A DNA stretch of 64,000 nt from Ceratopteris richardii (Eukaryota; Streptophyta; Polypodiopsida; Polypodiales; Pteridaceae), in assembly GCA_020310875.1 (NCBI GenBank), contig CM035412.1:134398773-134462772 (forward strand), given 5' to 3'. Both the position numbers and the translations under genes were made by a program. Position 1 is the first letter of the stretch; every line of letters begins with the position of its first letter. This document shows, one piece after another, positions 43,483 through 54,123 of the stretch. The notes below the pieces were generated by a model. That model saw only the letters and a list, made by a program, of their open reading frames with translations. It was not told the DNA's origin and did no database searches.

Positions 43483-45060
43483 AGTATTTCAAAAGCGTCA
43501 TTGAAGTTGGACCTTGCTGGATCTTCTATTGTTGATGGTAACAAACACATGGAAAACGTAACACTCTATAATCAAGAAATGTGAACATGAAAAGGTAGAT
43601 GTCTTTGTTTGTCTTTTGGGAAAAGAAAGCAATAGATCATCTTTTAGAATTGGAAGTGCTAAAATTTTTGTAAATTGATAGTTGCTCATCTCATTTTTTG
43701 AAGTAAAAGTGCAGGTGTGTGAAAAATTTGAATCAAGAAAGCTGAAGATGAGGTAACATGTGTCTATTCTTGCATTTTTAGAGTGCTTTTTGACCAAGTA
43801 CTAGGCAAAATTGTTGATCTTGGGAAGATAACATGGTTGCAATAAGGAAAAGTCAAGTAAAGTAGCTAGATGCAAGTAGAAAAGATTCATTTGTTAACCT
43901 AGTCAAAGCATAAATCTTGAGAAACAAAGCTGATTTGCATTTTGAAAAAAAGAGTGTTTGAGTTTATCTTTGCAAAAATTGATACTTGCATTTCATAGCA
44001 CAATTTTTCTTTTAGGAATTTTTTCTGATGAACTGTTTTGATAGCTAAGCCACAAGAGAGTATAACCAATCAAGGAACACAGGATCAAGAGATCCCCAAA
44101 CAAGAAACCCTAAGTGAAGTGTTTACCTTAATTTAGGGCAAAATACTAAAAAAATGCATAAAATTCAATAAAACAATCAAAAAAATTTCTTTTCTTCTTA
44201 GGAAGTTGGACTGAAGCTTTGTTGATAAGAGTAATAGGGACCAAGTGAAAGAAAAGCAAAAATTTGTCAAAAAATTAGAAAATAGGAAAAACACGATTTT
44301 CTGCACAAAATCGCGATTTTCTGAGAAATGTTGTGATTTTGATGCAAAAGTACAGGAGTCTGTTGAATTGCAATGGGTAGAGGGTATTGAAGGGGAAATT
44401 TGCACAAAATAGGAAGTACAGAAAAACACAATTTTCTGCACAAAATCGCGATTTTTTGTAAGGGAAACTTTCTAGAACATTCAGCATACTTGGGTTTTTG
44501 AAGAAAGATAATTGCAAAAGATTTCATCAAGATTGAGTAAGTAAACTTGGACAAGTGAAAGAGTGAAGAACTGGGGAAATCACACAAAATCGCGATTTTC
44601 TGGACACTATAAAATCCTGAAATTTCAAGAGAAACTCATTTTGAGTGAGTATGAGAGAGAGAGAGAGAGAACAGGCACGGAATCGTGATTTTCTGCAGCC
44701 AATCATTTTGGAGAAATTTTCAACCAAGCAAGCAAGGTAAGGAGTCTCAACATTATTTTGATTGCATTTCTTTGCATTTTAGTGATCATATAACACAGAA
44801 AAGTAGGAAATAATCAAAATCACGAAATCGCAATTTTCTAAGTTTTTAATTTTCAGTGAAGAAATATTATTTTTTAGTTAATCTTTTTCATTGCATGATA
44901 AAAACTGGATAGGGCGATTCTATAGAAGAAATAAAAACTTGAAAATCAATACCTTAAAATCTTAAAAAAAAAAATTCTTTTTCAGAATTGCGATTCTGTA
45001 GTCAAACACAAAATTGCGATTCTCTGATCAAAGGACAAAATCGCGATTCCCAGAACACGA
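43483..45060 (+). other. Leader of C, part with scattered palindromes
   Basis: Non-coding. A donor-like GATG|GTAACA lies at 43537/43538. The words aaaatcgcgattttctg, acaaaatcgcg and close variants occur repeatedly (about 44285, 44310, 44440, 44585, 44685, 44825, 44990-45040), each containing all or most of the palindrome aaaatcgcgatttt. A short GA run lies at 44655-44670. Minus-strand open frames here are translations of these repeats. Confidence 0.75.
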
Positions 45061-46109
45061 TTTTCATAAGAAAATCGTGTTATTTACGATTGTGAGCAAT
45101 CACGATTGTCTGGGAACAAAATCGTGAAAAACACGATTTTGAACACAAAAATCGTGAAAAACACGATTTTTGTGTACAGAATCGTGAAAAACACGATTTT
45201 GGACACAGAATCGTGAAAAACAGGATTTTGAACATAAAATCGTGAAAAACACGATTTTGAGTATAGAATCGTGAAAAACACGATTTTGAACACAAAAATC
45301 GTGAAAAACACGATTTTGAGTACAGAATCGTGAAAAACACAATTTTGAACACAAAATCGTGAAAAACACGATTTTGAACACAAAAATCGTGAAAAACATG
45401 ATTTTGAGTATAGAATCGTGAAAAACACGATTTTGGACACAGAATCGTGAAAAAGACGATTTTGAGTAGAAAATCGTGAAAAACACGATTTTAATCAGAA
45501 AATCGTGAAAAAGCCAATTTTTGTCAGAAAATCGTGAAAAAGACGATTTTTGTCAGAAAATCGTGAAAAACACGATTTTGAGTAGAAAATCGTGAAAAAC
45601 ACGATTTTGAGTACAGAATCGTGAAAAACACGGTTTTGAGTACAGAATCATGAAAAACACGATTTTGAACACAAAAATCGTGAAAAACACGATTTTGAGT
45701 ATAGAATCGTGAAAAACACAATTTTTGTCAGAAAATCGTGAAAAACATGATTTTTGTCAGAAAATCGTGAAAAACACGATTTTGAGTAGAAAATCGTGAA
45801 AAACACGATTTTTGTCAGAAAATCGTGAAAAACATGATTTTGAGTAGAAAATCGTGAAAAACACGATTTTAGTCAGAAAATCGTGAAAAACACGATTTTG
45901 AGTAGAAAATCGTGAAAAACACGATTTTTGTCAGAAAATCTTGACAAAAATCGTGAAAAACACAATTTTGAGTAGAAAATCGTGAAAAACATGATTTTAG
46001 TCAAAAAATCGTGAAAAACACGATTTTAGTCTGAAAATCGTGAAAAACACGATTTTGAGTAGAAAATCGTGAAAAACATAATTTTTTGAACACAAAATCG
46101 TGAAAAATT
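45050..46109 (+). repeat. Hairpin array in leader of C, about 34 units
   Basis: Each unit of 27-33 bp reads aaaatcgtg-aaaaa-cacgatttt followed by a 4-8 bp variable spacer (gaacac, gagtag, gtcag, gagtacag and others). The two 9-bp arms are perfect reverse complements in most units, so every unit can fold as a stem with a five-A loop. The array stops 7 bases before the gag ATG at 46116. Units carry scattered single changes (cgat to tgat, caat), more often in the right arm. Confidence 0.95.
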
Positions 46110-46115
46110 AACTGA

Positions 46116-47150
46116 ATGATCCTTAGGTCGGGGAACAAATTAAACACACATACTAAGCAAGACTTAGGAAGGAATCTCAAATACATGTATACAAATAGGT
46201 TCGGAACCTATGTATATCAGGATGGAATGCATAAGTTTCTCATTAGATTGAGAAACTTAGAAGTTCCCCTGAACATAACACGAGTAGCTCAATTCAAAGA
46301 TGGTAGGTATGAGGATAGGCAAGGATGTGTATACATCTTCTCCCAAGACCCAGAAAATTCAAATGACTTAGGGCAATGTGCTGACAAAGGACCTTGGGAA
46401 CATAATCTAAGACACTCAGATTTACCAAGACCCCATGAAAATTACACCAATACTGAGCAACAACAAGGGAGGAGGACACATGCTTCCCCAAATCCCTTTG
46501 AAAAGGAACCAGAAGGATATAATGAAGTTTCACTAAGAAGAAGACATCATTGGCAACCTGAGGGTAGAATGCTTAGACCATATCAAGTAGCCAAATGCAT
46601 GAAAAATCAATATGAAGGGTATTCTGATCCTCATGCTCATGCTGCAGAGTTTAGGCAATTAATTAGAGCTGAGGAGGTGGAAGATTACAAAGTCCAATTT
46701 GAAGCATTTGGTCTAACCCTAACAGGACCAGCATTATCTTGGTTCATCCCTTTGAGAAAGGAAATGTACCTAGATATTGAATCTTTCCTAGAAGCCTTCA
46801 TAGAGGAATTCTCAAACACTGGAATAAAACATAGCACAGCCACTCTGATACACAGTTTTAAACAACAAAAAGATGAAAATGTCAGAGAGGCAGCCAGGAG
46901 ATTTAAGCAATACATTGACAGATGTCCTAAAGAAGAAGTACCTTCCATGGCAAGACAAGTATCCCTGTTCATAGAAGGATTAAGAAGTGCTCAATTAAGG
47001 ACCCTAGTGTACTATAGGAGATGCCCCGACCTAGGATCTTGTGTAAAAGAAGCAATAGATTTGGAAGATAACAGAGGCCAAGATCTGTTAGCATTTGATC
47101 AACCCAGATCAAATGAAGATAAAATCCCTCCAACAGAAGAATTGGCTTAG
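46116..47150 (+). pseudogene. Element C Gag (N-terminal module and capsid)
   Basis: Starts MILRSGNKLN, which matches the inferred start of B. The N-terminal module has YMYTNRFGTYVYQDGM and KDGRYEDRQGCVYIFS. The capsid follows: KCMKNQYEGYSDPHAHAAEF, FGLTLTGPALSWFIPL, SFKQQKDENVREAARRFKQY, and VSLFIEGLRSAQLRTLVYY. Length to the TAG (47148-47150) is 344 codons. The frame stays open past that stop, with ...KCYNCGESH at about 47220, the first half of a zinc knuckle, after which the frame shifts near 47257. Confidence 0.92.
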
Positions 47151-48895
47151 GCCATTGCTAAAGACCTAGAGGTAAGCACTAAAACCAATTTGATAAACTC
47201 CAGGATAAACATAAATAAAAAATGCTACAATTGTGGAGAAAGTCATCTGGTACACATTGCCCATATCAGGAAACAACACCAGAAAATCTTCACCCACAAC
47301 TACAGGAAATGGAGGAGTTGTGGTATATTCCCATTGATAAGATAGGAGGATATTGTGAAGGAGAAGAGGGAAACTCAACCTTAAAAATACAATTTGGTAA
47401 GAACTAGGCCAAAGCTATTCTGGATAGTGGATCAGGAGTGGCCATCATGACTAAACAAACTTGGGAGAAATGGGGAAAAAATGAATTATTACCCACCAAA
47501 ATGAGATTGCAATTTGCAGATGGACACATAGAAAAACCCCTAGGAATATGGGAAAAAGTGATTGTGGACATATGTGGGATAGAGATAGAACCTACCTTTG
47601 CTATAGTTGAATTCCCACAATCCACTTCATATGAAATTATCCTAGGAAGACCATTCATGAGACAAATGCAAATTGTGCAAGATTGGGGTAATGATTGCTT
47701 ATACCTACAGAGCAAAGGAAGAATAACCAAAGTAAATCTAAGAAATGAGCACTACTGTGACATATCTCCTCAAGAATGGTATAAAATTCATCAGAATCAA
47801 GAGTTGAGTGAAGAATCAGAAATGGAATACCAGAAAGAAACTGAATCATCAGTATGGAAGTGCAATATGATAAGAAATCTTACTAGTAGGAAAAGGAGAT
47901 TAAGAAGAGAGGATTGTGTGGAAGGAAGGAAGTTACAAGATGAGAACTATGTACCACAACAATTCAAGGATGAGGAATTTGAACCCTATGGGTGGAATCA
48001 AATTTTGGCTACCATGGATCTAGCCAGTGATGAATATGTAGGAGTTGAATTTCAAAATGAAGAAGGATATGATGTCTTTCACATTGGAATTCAAATGATA
48101 AAGGTATCCGGAACAGAAGAGGACAAAGAAGAAGAAGTGATATTAGAAAAAGGGAAGACACAATTTTTGGAGGAAGTAAAAGCTGAAGATGCTATTAAGG
48201 ATAAAATCTCAGGCAAGTACAAGAAAAACAAACACAAGGAAATAGAAGAAAATCAGGAGGATGAGAAGAAGACAAGGGAAACGAACAGAGATCAACAGTT
48301 TGATGTACCAAAAAATTTCAAGACTTATGAAGTGGAAAACAGACTTCTTCTCAAGAGGAAACCAAAGAGGGAGAAGAAGAAAGGAGAGGCTTATGATAAT
48401 GAGGAACAAACCAAAAAGATCATGATCACTCAGGAAGAGGGAAAAGAAAGACATATTGTAGTGGCTGATGACATGACAACTCAAGGCGAGGAGGCACTAA
48501 GAAACTTGGCAAGAAATTATAGGGATGTGTTTGCTTATAGCTATAAGGATTTAAAAGGTATTGATCCTAAAATCTGTGAGCATAAGATTCCTATTACACC
48601 TGAAGCAAAACCTAGTAAACAGAGACATTACACATTCAATGATAAATACTCTGCTAAAATAAAGGAAGAAATTGACAAGCTATTAGCTGCCAATTTCATC
48701 TATGAAATTGAGTATACAGAATGGATATCTCCTATAGTTGTGGTACCAAAAAAGAATGGGAAACTTAGGGTATGCATTAACTTGAAAAAGGTAAATGCAG
48801 CAACTATAAGAGATAATTATCCACTGCCTATAACAGATCATCTTCTAGAAAGAGTTGCAGGGAAGGAGGTTTATAGTTTTTTAGATGGTTTTTGA
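47151..48895 (+). pseudogene. Element C first protease, linker and N-terminal reverse transcriptase
   Basis: From about 47257 everything is in one frame. An in-frame TAG (47405-47407) precedes the first protease: AKAILDSGSGVAIMTKQTW (triplet D-S-G at 47423) ... EIILGRPFMRQMQIVQDWG. An acidic linker (FKDEEFEPYGWNQILATMDL, lysine and glutamate runs) leads to the reverse transcriptase: YRDVFAYSYKDLKGIDPKIC, EWISPIVVVPKKNGKLRVCI, YSFLDGF, then TGA (48893-48895). Compared with B, Ser stands where C has this stop. Confidence 0.92.
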
Positions 48896-50440
48896 GGATA
48901 CAACCAGGTTCCCATAGCATTGGAAGACCAACATAAAACTGCCTTCTCCACATAATGGGGAATTTATGCTTTTAGGGTTATGCCCTTTGGGTTAACCAAT
49001 GCTCCAACAACTTTTCAGAGGTTGATGTGTCATATCTTCAAAGAGTTCCTGAGAAAGGTAATGGAAATCTATGTAGATGATCTTTGTACTTTTTCATTAA
49101 AAAGACAAGATCACTTATTGGATTTAGAAAATATATTCAGGAAATGTAGAACCTACAGAGTATGTTTAAATCCAGAAAAATGTGTATTCTTTGTAAGACA
49201 AGGAAGAATGTTAGGTCACATAGTCTCTAAAAATGGAATTTCAACTGATGAGAAGAAAATAAAAGCCATAATAGAGCTTCCAAGACCAACAAGTGTAAAG
49301 GAACTTCAAACTTTCATGGGACATTGTGGGTACTATAGGAAATTTGTACACAAATTTGCTGACATAGCCAAACCCTTATATGCCCTAATTACAAAGTTTG
49401 AGTGGACTAAGGAGTGTGACCAAGCCTTTGAAACTCTAAAAACTTGTTTGGTAACAGCCCCAATTCTGAAAACACCTCAATGGGATAAAATTTTTCATGT
49501 CCATGTGGATGCTTCAAATTATGCTTTAGGATGTGTCTTAGCACAACCAAGAGAAGGAAGCAAGTTAGATTTTTCAGTGGCTTATGCTAGTAGGCAATTG
49601 AATCTAGCAGAAAAAAATTACACAACCACTGAAAGAGAGGGATTGGGCATGATATTTGTTGTAAAGAAATTTAGACATTACCTTTTGGCCAACAAGTTTA
49701 AATTCTTTGTAGACCATCAAGCTTTATTATATTTGGTAAATAAACCGTGTCACACTGGGAGAATAGTCAGATGGTTTCTTTTGCTAATGGAATTTGAGTT
49801 TGAAGTGGTGGTCAGACAAGGGAAAACACACTTGAGAGCAGATCATTTATCTCGAATTCAGTCTAAAGAACCCAGTTCACCTTTAGATGACAACTTGCCA
49901 GACAGTTATTTGTTCAAAGTAGAGAATGTTCCTAAGTGGGCCATGACTTTAGTACCATTATTAACCATGGGACCTTGCAGAACAGTTGGGAACAATGCAC
50001 ACTTAGTATTACAAAGCAGGAACTTTATGTTACTAGCTGAGCATTTGTACCATCTCAACCACACAAGCATATTGGAATATTGTACTCCTGAGGAAGAGCA
50101 ACAAGAATATCTGAGGAGAGCTCATCATTGGAACCCTTGCACTCATGCTTCTAGGGTAGTCACCCTAAGTAATCTCAATAGGATGGGTGTACATTGGCCT
50201 AATAAGACTCAAGATGTAACAAAATACATTACTAATTGCAGGAAGTGCCAAATATTGCAAGATTCGGAATTCATAACTCTATATTGGTTCCAGAAAAATC
50301 GAGATTGGAGTGAAAATATCATTGAGGATTTGAAAAGGAAAAAGAAAGGAAAACAAGTGATAGCTGGTATAGATTCAAAAAATCTACAAGTAATCTCTGA
50401 AGAATATCAATTGATAGGAGAACAGTTGTATAAGAGATGA
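48896..50440 (+). pseudogene. Element C reverse transcriptase (palm, thumb) and RNase H
   Basis: Same frame. One more stop, TAA at 48953-48955, follows soon after. The open stretch 48980-50440 has MPFGLTNAPTTFQRLMCHIF, the catalytic YVDD (49070-49081), FMGHCGYYRKFVHKFADIAK, RNase H start FHVHVDASNYALGCVLAQPR, KNYTTTEREGLGMIFVVKKF, and FFVDHQALLYLVNKPCHTGR. It ends in the spacer before integrase with TGA (50438-50440). All polymerase catalytic residues are present. Confidence 0.92.
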
Positions 50441-51565
50441 ATGGATGGATACCTAAGAATTTGTGTTCCTAAGAATAAATATTTGGAAATGTTGGAAATG
50501 GCACATTCTGGAGTGGCAGGAGGACACTTCTCAAGTGACAGAACTACTAAACTCATTTTATATTCTGGCTTTTGGTGGCCAACGCTATTTCTGGATGCAA
50601 GAACCTATGTAAAAAGGTGTGATGTCTGTCAGAGGGTGAGTCAACCAAATAGAAGAAATGATATGCCATAAGTTCCATTAATTTCAGCCAGAGCCTTTAG
50701 TAAATGGGGGTTGGATTTCATTGGACCTATACATCCTCCAGCAAAGCAAACCCATGCTGAATACATCATAGTGGCTACAAAATACCTGACAAAGTGGGCT
50801 GAGGCCAAAGCCACAAGAAGAAATGATGCTCATACTACTGCCAGATTCCTATAGGAAAATATTATCACCAGATTTGGACTTCCAATTGAATTGGTAAGTG
50901 ATAGGGGGACCCATTTTGTAAACCAAATCATAGAGAACATCACTGAATATTTCTTGATCAGTCATAGAAAGTCAGCCCCATATCACCCACAAGCCAATGG
51001 GTTAGCAGAAAGTACTAATAAAGTACTTTGTAATGTACTATCAAAACTAGTAAACACAAACAGGAATGATTGGGATCTACAACTTTATCATGTCCTATGG
51101 GCTTATAGAGTGGCTTATAAAACTGCAATAGGAAACACACCATTCAATCTAGTATATGGACAAAATGCAGTTTTACCTATGGAATTCCTTATTCCAACAT
51201 TAAAAGTAGGAAGTCACTACAATTGGACTGGACATGAACTATCAGAGAGAGTAATAGAATTGGAAAAATTGGGAGCATCTAGACTCCAAACCATTATGAG
51301 TATATATGTGGATAAGAAAAGGCAAAAAGATTATCATGATGTTCACATAAACGAAAAAGATCTACAGGTAGGAGATCTAGTTTTGGCTTACACAGTCAGA
51401 GAACATCAGAAAAAGTTCCAGAAAAAAGGACATGGACCATATATTATACATCAGATAAGCAACAATGGAGTCATTCAACTAGCTAACATAGACGGAGAAA
51501 TCATGCCAAACTTCATAAGTGGATGTAGAGTTAAGAGGTATGATTGCCCATTAACTGTTGATTAA
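50441..51565 (+). pseudogene. Element C integrase
   Basis: Zinc region HSGVAGGHFSSDRTTKLILY with RTYVKRCDVCQR (50500-50635), a TAA at 50669-50671, then the catalytic core: WGLDFIGPIHPPAK (first Asp), a TAG at 50852-50854, SDRGTHFVNQ (second Asp at 50900) and AESTNKVLC (Glu at 51008), giving 35 residues between the last two. C-terminal region GDLVLAYTVREHQKKFQKKG and ISGCRVKRYDCPLTVD, stop TAA (51563-51565). No chromodomain. Confidence 0.92.
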
Positions 51566-52513
51566 TGGAGAAGGTTACAACAAGCTCAAAATAGGAAAAG
51601 AGAAGAGGAAGACATTAGAAAAGAGGCTCAACAGGAAGCTATGGAAAGAATAAGAAAAATCAAAGAGCTTAGGGAAGTCTGTCTGTGTGAAACTTCTCTC
51701 AAACCAAAGGAACATGTCCCTGTGATGATAATGGATTTTCAAAATGAAAGCATTAGGGTTTTGATAGATTCTGGAGCACAAGTAAATCTGATTAGTTCAG
51801 CTTTGGTAAGTAAATTCAACATAAAAAGAACTAAAAGTAGAACCCTAATCAAAACTTTGGAAGGTCAAATAGTACAGAGCATGTCTTCACTGTCTATTGA
51901 AGTGAAGTTCAATGAAGAATATATGAAAATAGACTGTGAAGAATGGCCAGATCATTTGATGGCTGAAAAAGTGATTTTAGGTCAACCGTGGCTCCAACAA
52001 GGTAAAGTGATCTTGGATTTTGAAAAAATGAAGCTTAAATTGAACATAAATGACAAAAGGTTTTTAATATTTTTATTGAGTAATGAAAAACAGGAAATTC
52101 AATCAGATGTGCATGATATACACTTGGAAGGATTCACTTTTGCATTTGAAGATACACAGACATTACCATTACAAATGTTAAATGATCAAGCTTCATGTAA
52201 TCAAAATCAGCAAAAGATTGGAAGAACAAAGAAGGGTGGAGAGATAGGAAGAAGATGGCAATCATGGCATTGTCCAAAGAATCAAAGCATCAGAACAAGA
52301 AGCACATGGAATCAAAGTCTACAAGAGGTCTGCTCATCAAAACAGAAATCGAGGACAAAATGGATATGGAGACCAAAAATTCCTACAAAATGCTTATCCA
52401 AGGGGAATGGTTGTTTGCCTGAAACCAGAACAATTAGAGTCAAGAAGTATTGGGTCAAAAAATCAGAGTTGTTTCAATGGAAAAAAGATCATCCATATTT
52501 GATCTGTATTTAG
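51566..52513 (+). pseudogene. Element C second retropepsin-like domain and basic tail
   Basis: Same frame, after one stop. A basic linker (KREEDIRKEAQQEAMERIRK) leads to a retropepsin: PVMIMDFQNESIRVLIDSGA (triplet D-S-G at 51767), QVNLISSALVSKF, then EKVILGQPWLQQGKVILDFE. A tail with W-x-P-K-like words (TKWIWRPKIP, KKYWVKKSE) ends at TAG (52511-52513). This parallels B (31021-32164) exactly in position, though the sequences are far apart, so the extra protease is an old and maintained feature of this lineage. Substrate unknown. Confidence 0.85.
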
Positions 52514-52992
52514 AAAATCATAACATGTTGAAAATTATGACAAAAATATTTGACATGATTCTCTTTTCTAAAAAAGAGAATTAGGAGGGGAAGAAAAGAA
52601 ATAGAAAAAAAATTATTATTAAAAAAAAAAGAGAAAAGAAAAGTTGAGAAAAATTGTTTATTTTCCTTTCTTTTTTACAAAAATTATATAGCACAAAGCA
52701 AGATTTAGGTAGAAGAGTAGTAGAGTTCTATTGATTCTTTATGAATGAATTTTTGTTTCTATCATTGATAAATGTTTTGTTTTTCTCCAAAAGAGTGGTT
52801 AGGAAAAGGGACTGCACTAGACATCTTGCTACACCTGTAATGATCACTTTTTGAGTCTTTCTGAAGAAACAGAATTTATTTTGGATTTTATTTTCATTCT
52901 TATGTCATGACATCTCAAAATAAATATTACTCTTTGCTTTCTTGTGACTTATGTGGGTGGATTTTTTCTTTGTATATTTTATTTTCCTCAGA
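52514..52992 (+). promoter_or_regulatory. Pol to 3' ORF spacer of C with candidate 3' splice site
   Basis: About 480 bp, A-rich at first (poly-A-like run near 52600-52640), then strongly pyrimidine-rich. It ends tttattttcctcag|aATGG with the junction at 52991/52992, so the acceptor sits one base before the ATG at 52993. The match to a plant acceptor (long T-rich tract then CAG) is very good. Confidence 0.65.
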
Positions 52993-54123
52993 ATGGTGAA
53001 TACAAAGGAGTTATCAATTCATGACTTCAAGGCAGAATCAGTCACTCTGTCAAGAGGTCATTGGTTCCTAGACAATGAAGCTGTGGAAGAACAGGTGGAC
53101 CTAGAGTCAGATGAAGAGCCAGAAATTCCAGAAGTTGAGAAGGTGGTGAAGGAACTCAAGGAGGCCTTAACCATAATTGGTCAGCACATATTCACAGTAG
53201 GAGTAGGAGGATATAAATATACAATGTTATGTCAAGAGTTCTACAGGTTCCAAAGAGTTGTTGTCAATATGAAAAGATGGAAGGCAATAGGGTTGCACAA
53301 AATATTGGAAGAGCCTATCTTTTTCATTGATTTTGAGAGAGTGGCACAAGTAATGAGCAGTCTGCTGGAAATAGGAAAAGGGAATGATGCTTATTTCCAA
53401 TGCAAAGTCAAGAACAAAGATAATCAGGAGGTGGGTATCACTATCACAACAGAACATATCAGAGCAGCATTACAATTCTACCCAATGGGAACCAAGCTTG
53501 ATCCCAGCTTTGTAAAGAAGAATAAGGAAACCTATACAGGGTATGCGAAATTCATTGACTTTAAAGGAAGAGAGAATGAAGAATATGCCACAAGGATGTT
53601 CTTACAATATTTCTGCTTCCCAAAGCTACCAAGGTATACCATGCCACATAAGTCTGTGACACTGTTGATGTTCAACAACAAGGATAGAACCAAACCCTTT
53701 GGAGTAATGGATGTGACACCATACATCCATGAACAACTAAAAGAAGCAGCAAAACACTGGGAACAGAAGAAATTCATGAATGGAGCCCAGTTTTTAACAA
53801 GGCTCATGTATCACGTCCTAGGAATGGAAGATCAATTGAAACTGGCTCTAGAGGCACAGTATTTTAGAAACCTTATGTCAGGAATCAAGAGTCCTCCAAG
53901 GAAAATGGCTGAGAAGGAAATAGAAGGACAAACCCGCATGAGGGGAACAGGAATGAAAAGAAAAGTAATATCTGAGGAAGTGATTCCGGTGAAGAAAAGG
54001 AGGTTGGACCCAAGAAAGGTTGAACTAGAGATGGAGGAAGCTACAAAAGAAGAACATGAAGATGCACAGAAGAAGGTACAATCCTCTAGTGATCCTCATC
54101 CACCCCAAACAAGCAAAGAATAA
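52993..54123 (+). pseudogene. Element C 3' ORF, module 1
   Basis: Start chosen at MVNTKELSIHDF (52993). The ATG 42 bases upstream would only translate the pyrimidine tract. Domain words shared with B: GHWFLDNEA, QEFYRFQRVV, ITTEHIRAALQF, YFCFPKLPRYTMPHKS, DVTPYIHEQLKEAAKHWEQK, FLTRLMYHVLGM. Basic end (KRKVISEEVIPVKKRRLDPR) might be a nuclear-localisation type cluster. No transmembrane stretch. TAA at 54121-54123 with the frame open beyond. Confidence 0.8.

Noticed and set aside
45080-45721. Minus-strand open frames with SKSCFSRF and QNRVFHDF repeats
   Set aside because: They are translations of the hairpin array in several frames at once; repeat periodicity, not coding selection, keeps them open.
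45050-46109. Regular repeats with short variable spacers that look like a CRISPR array
   Set aside because: The setting is a plant retrotransposon leader, the spacers are only 4-8 bp and recur among themselves, and the repeat is a self-complementary hairpin; no cas gene is present.
52951-52992. Hydrophobic N-terminus (FFFVYFIFL) on the 3' ORF of C, suggesting a signal peptide
   Set aside because: It is the translation of the pyrimidine tract of the candidate splice acceptor; the conserved start is at 52993, after it.
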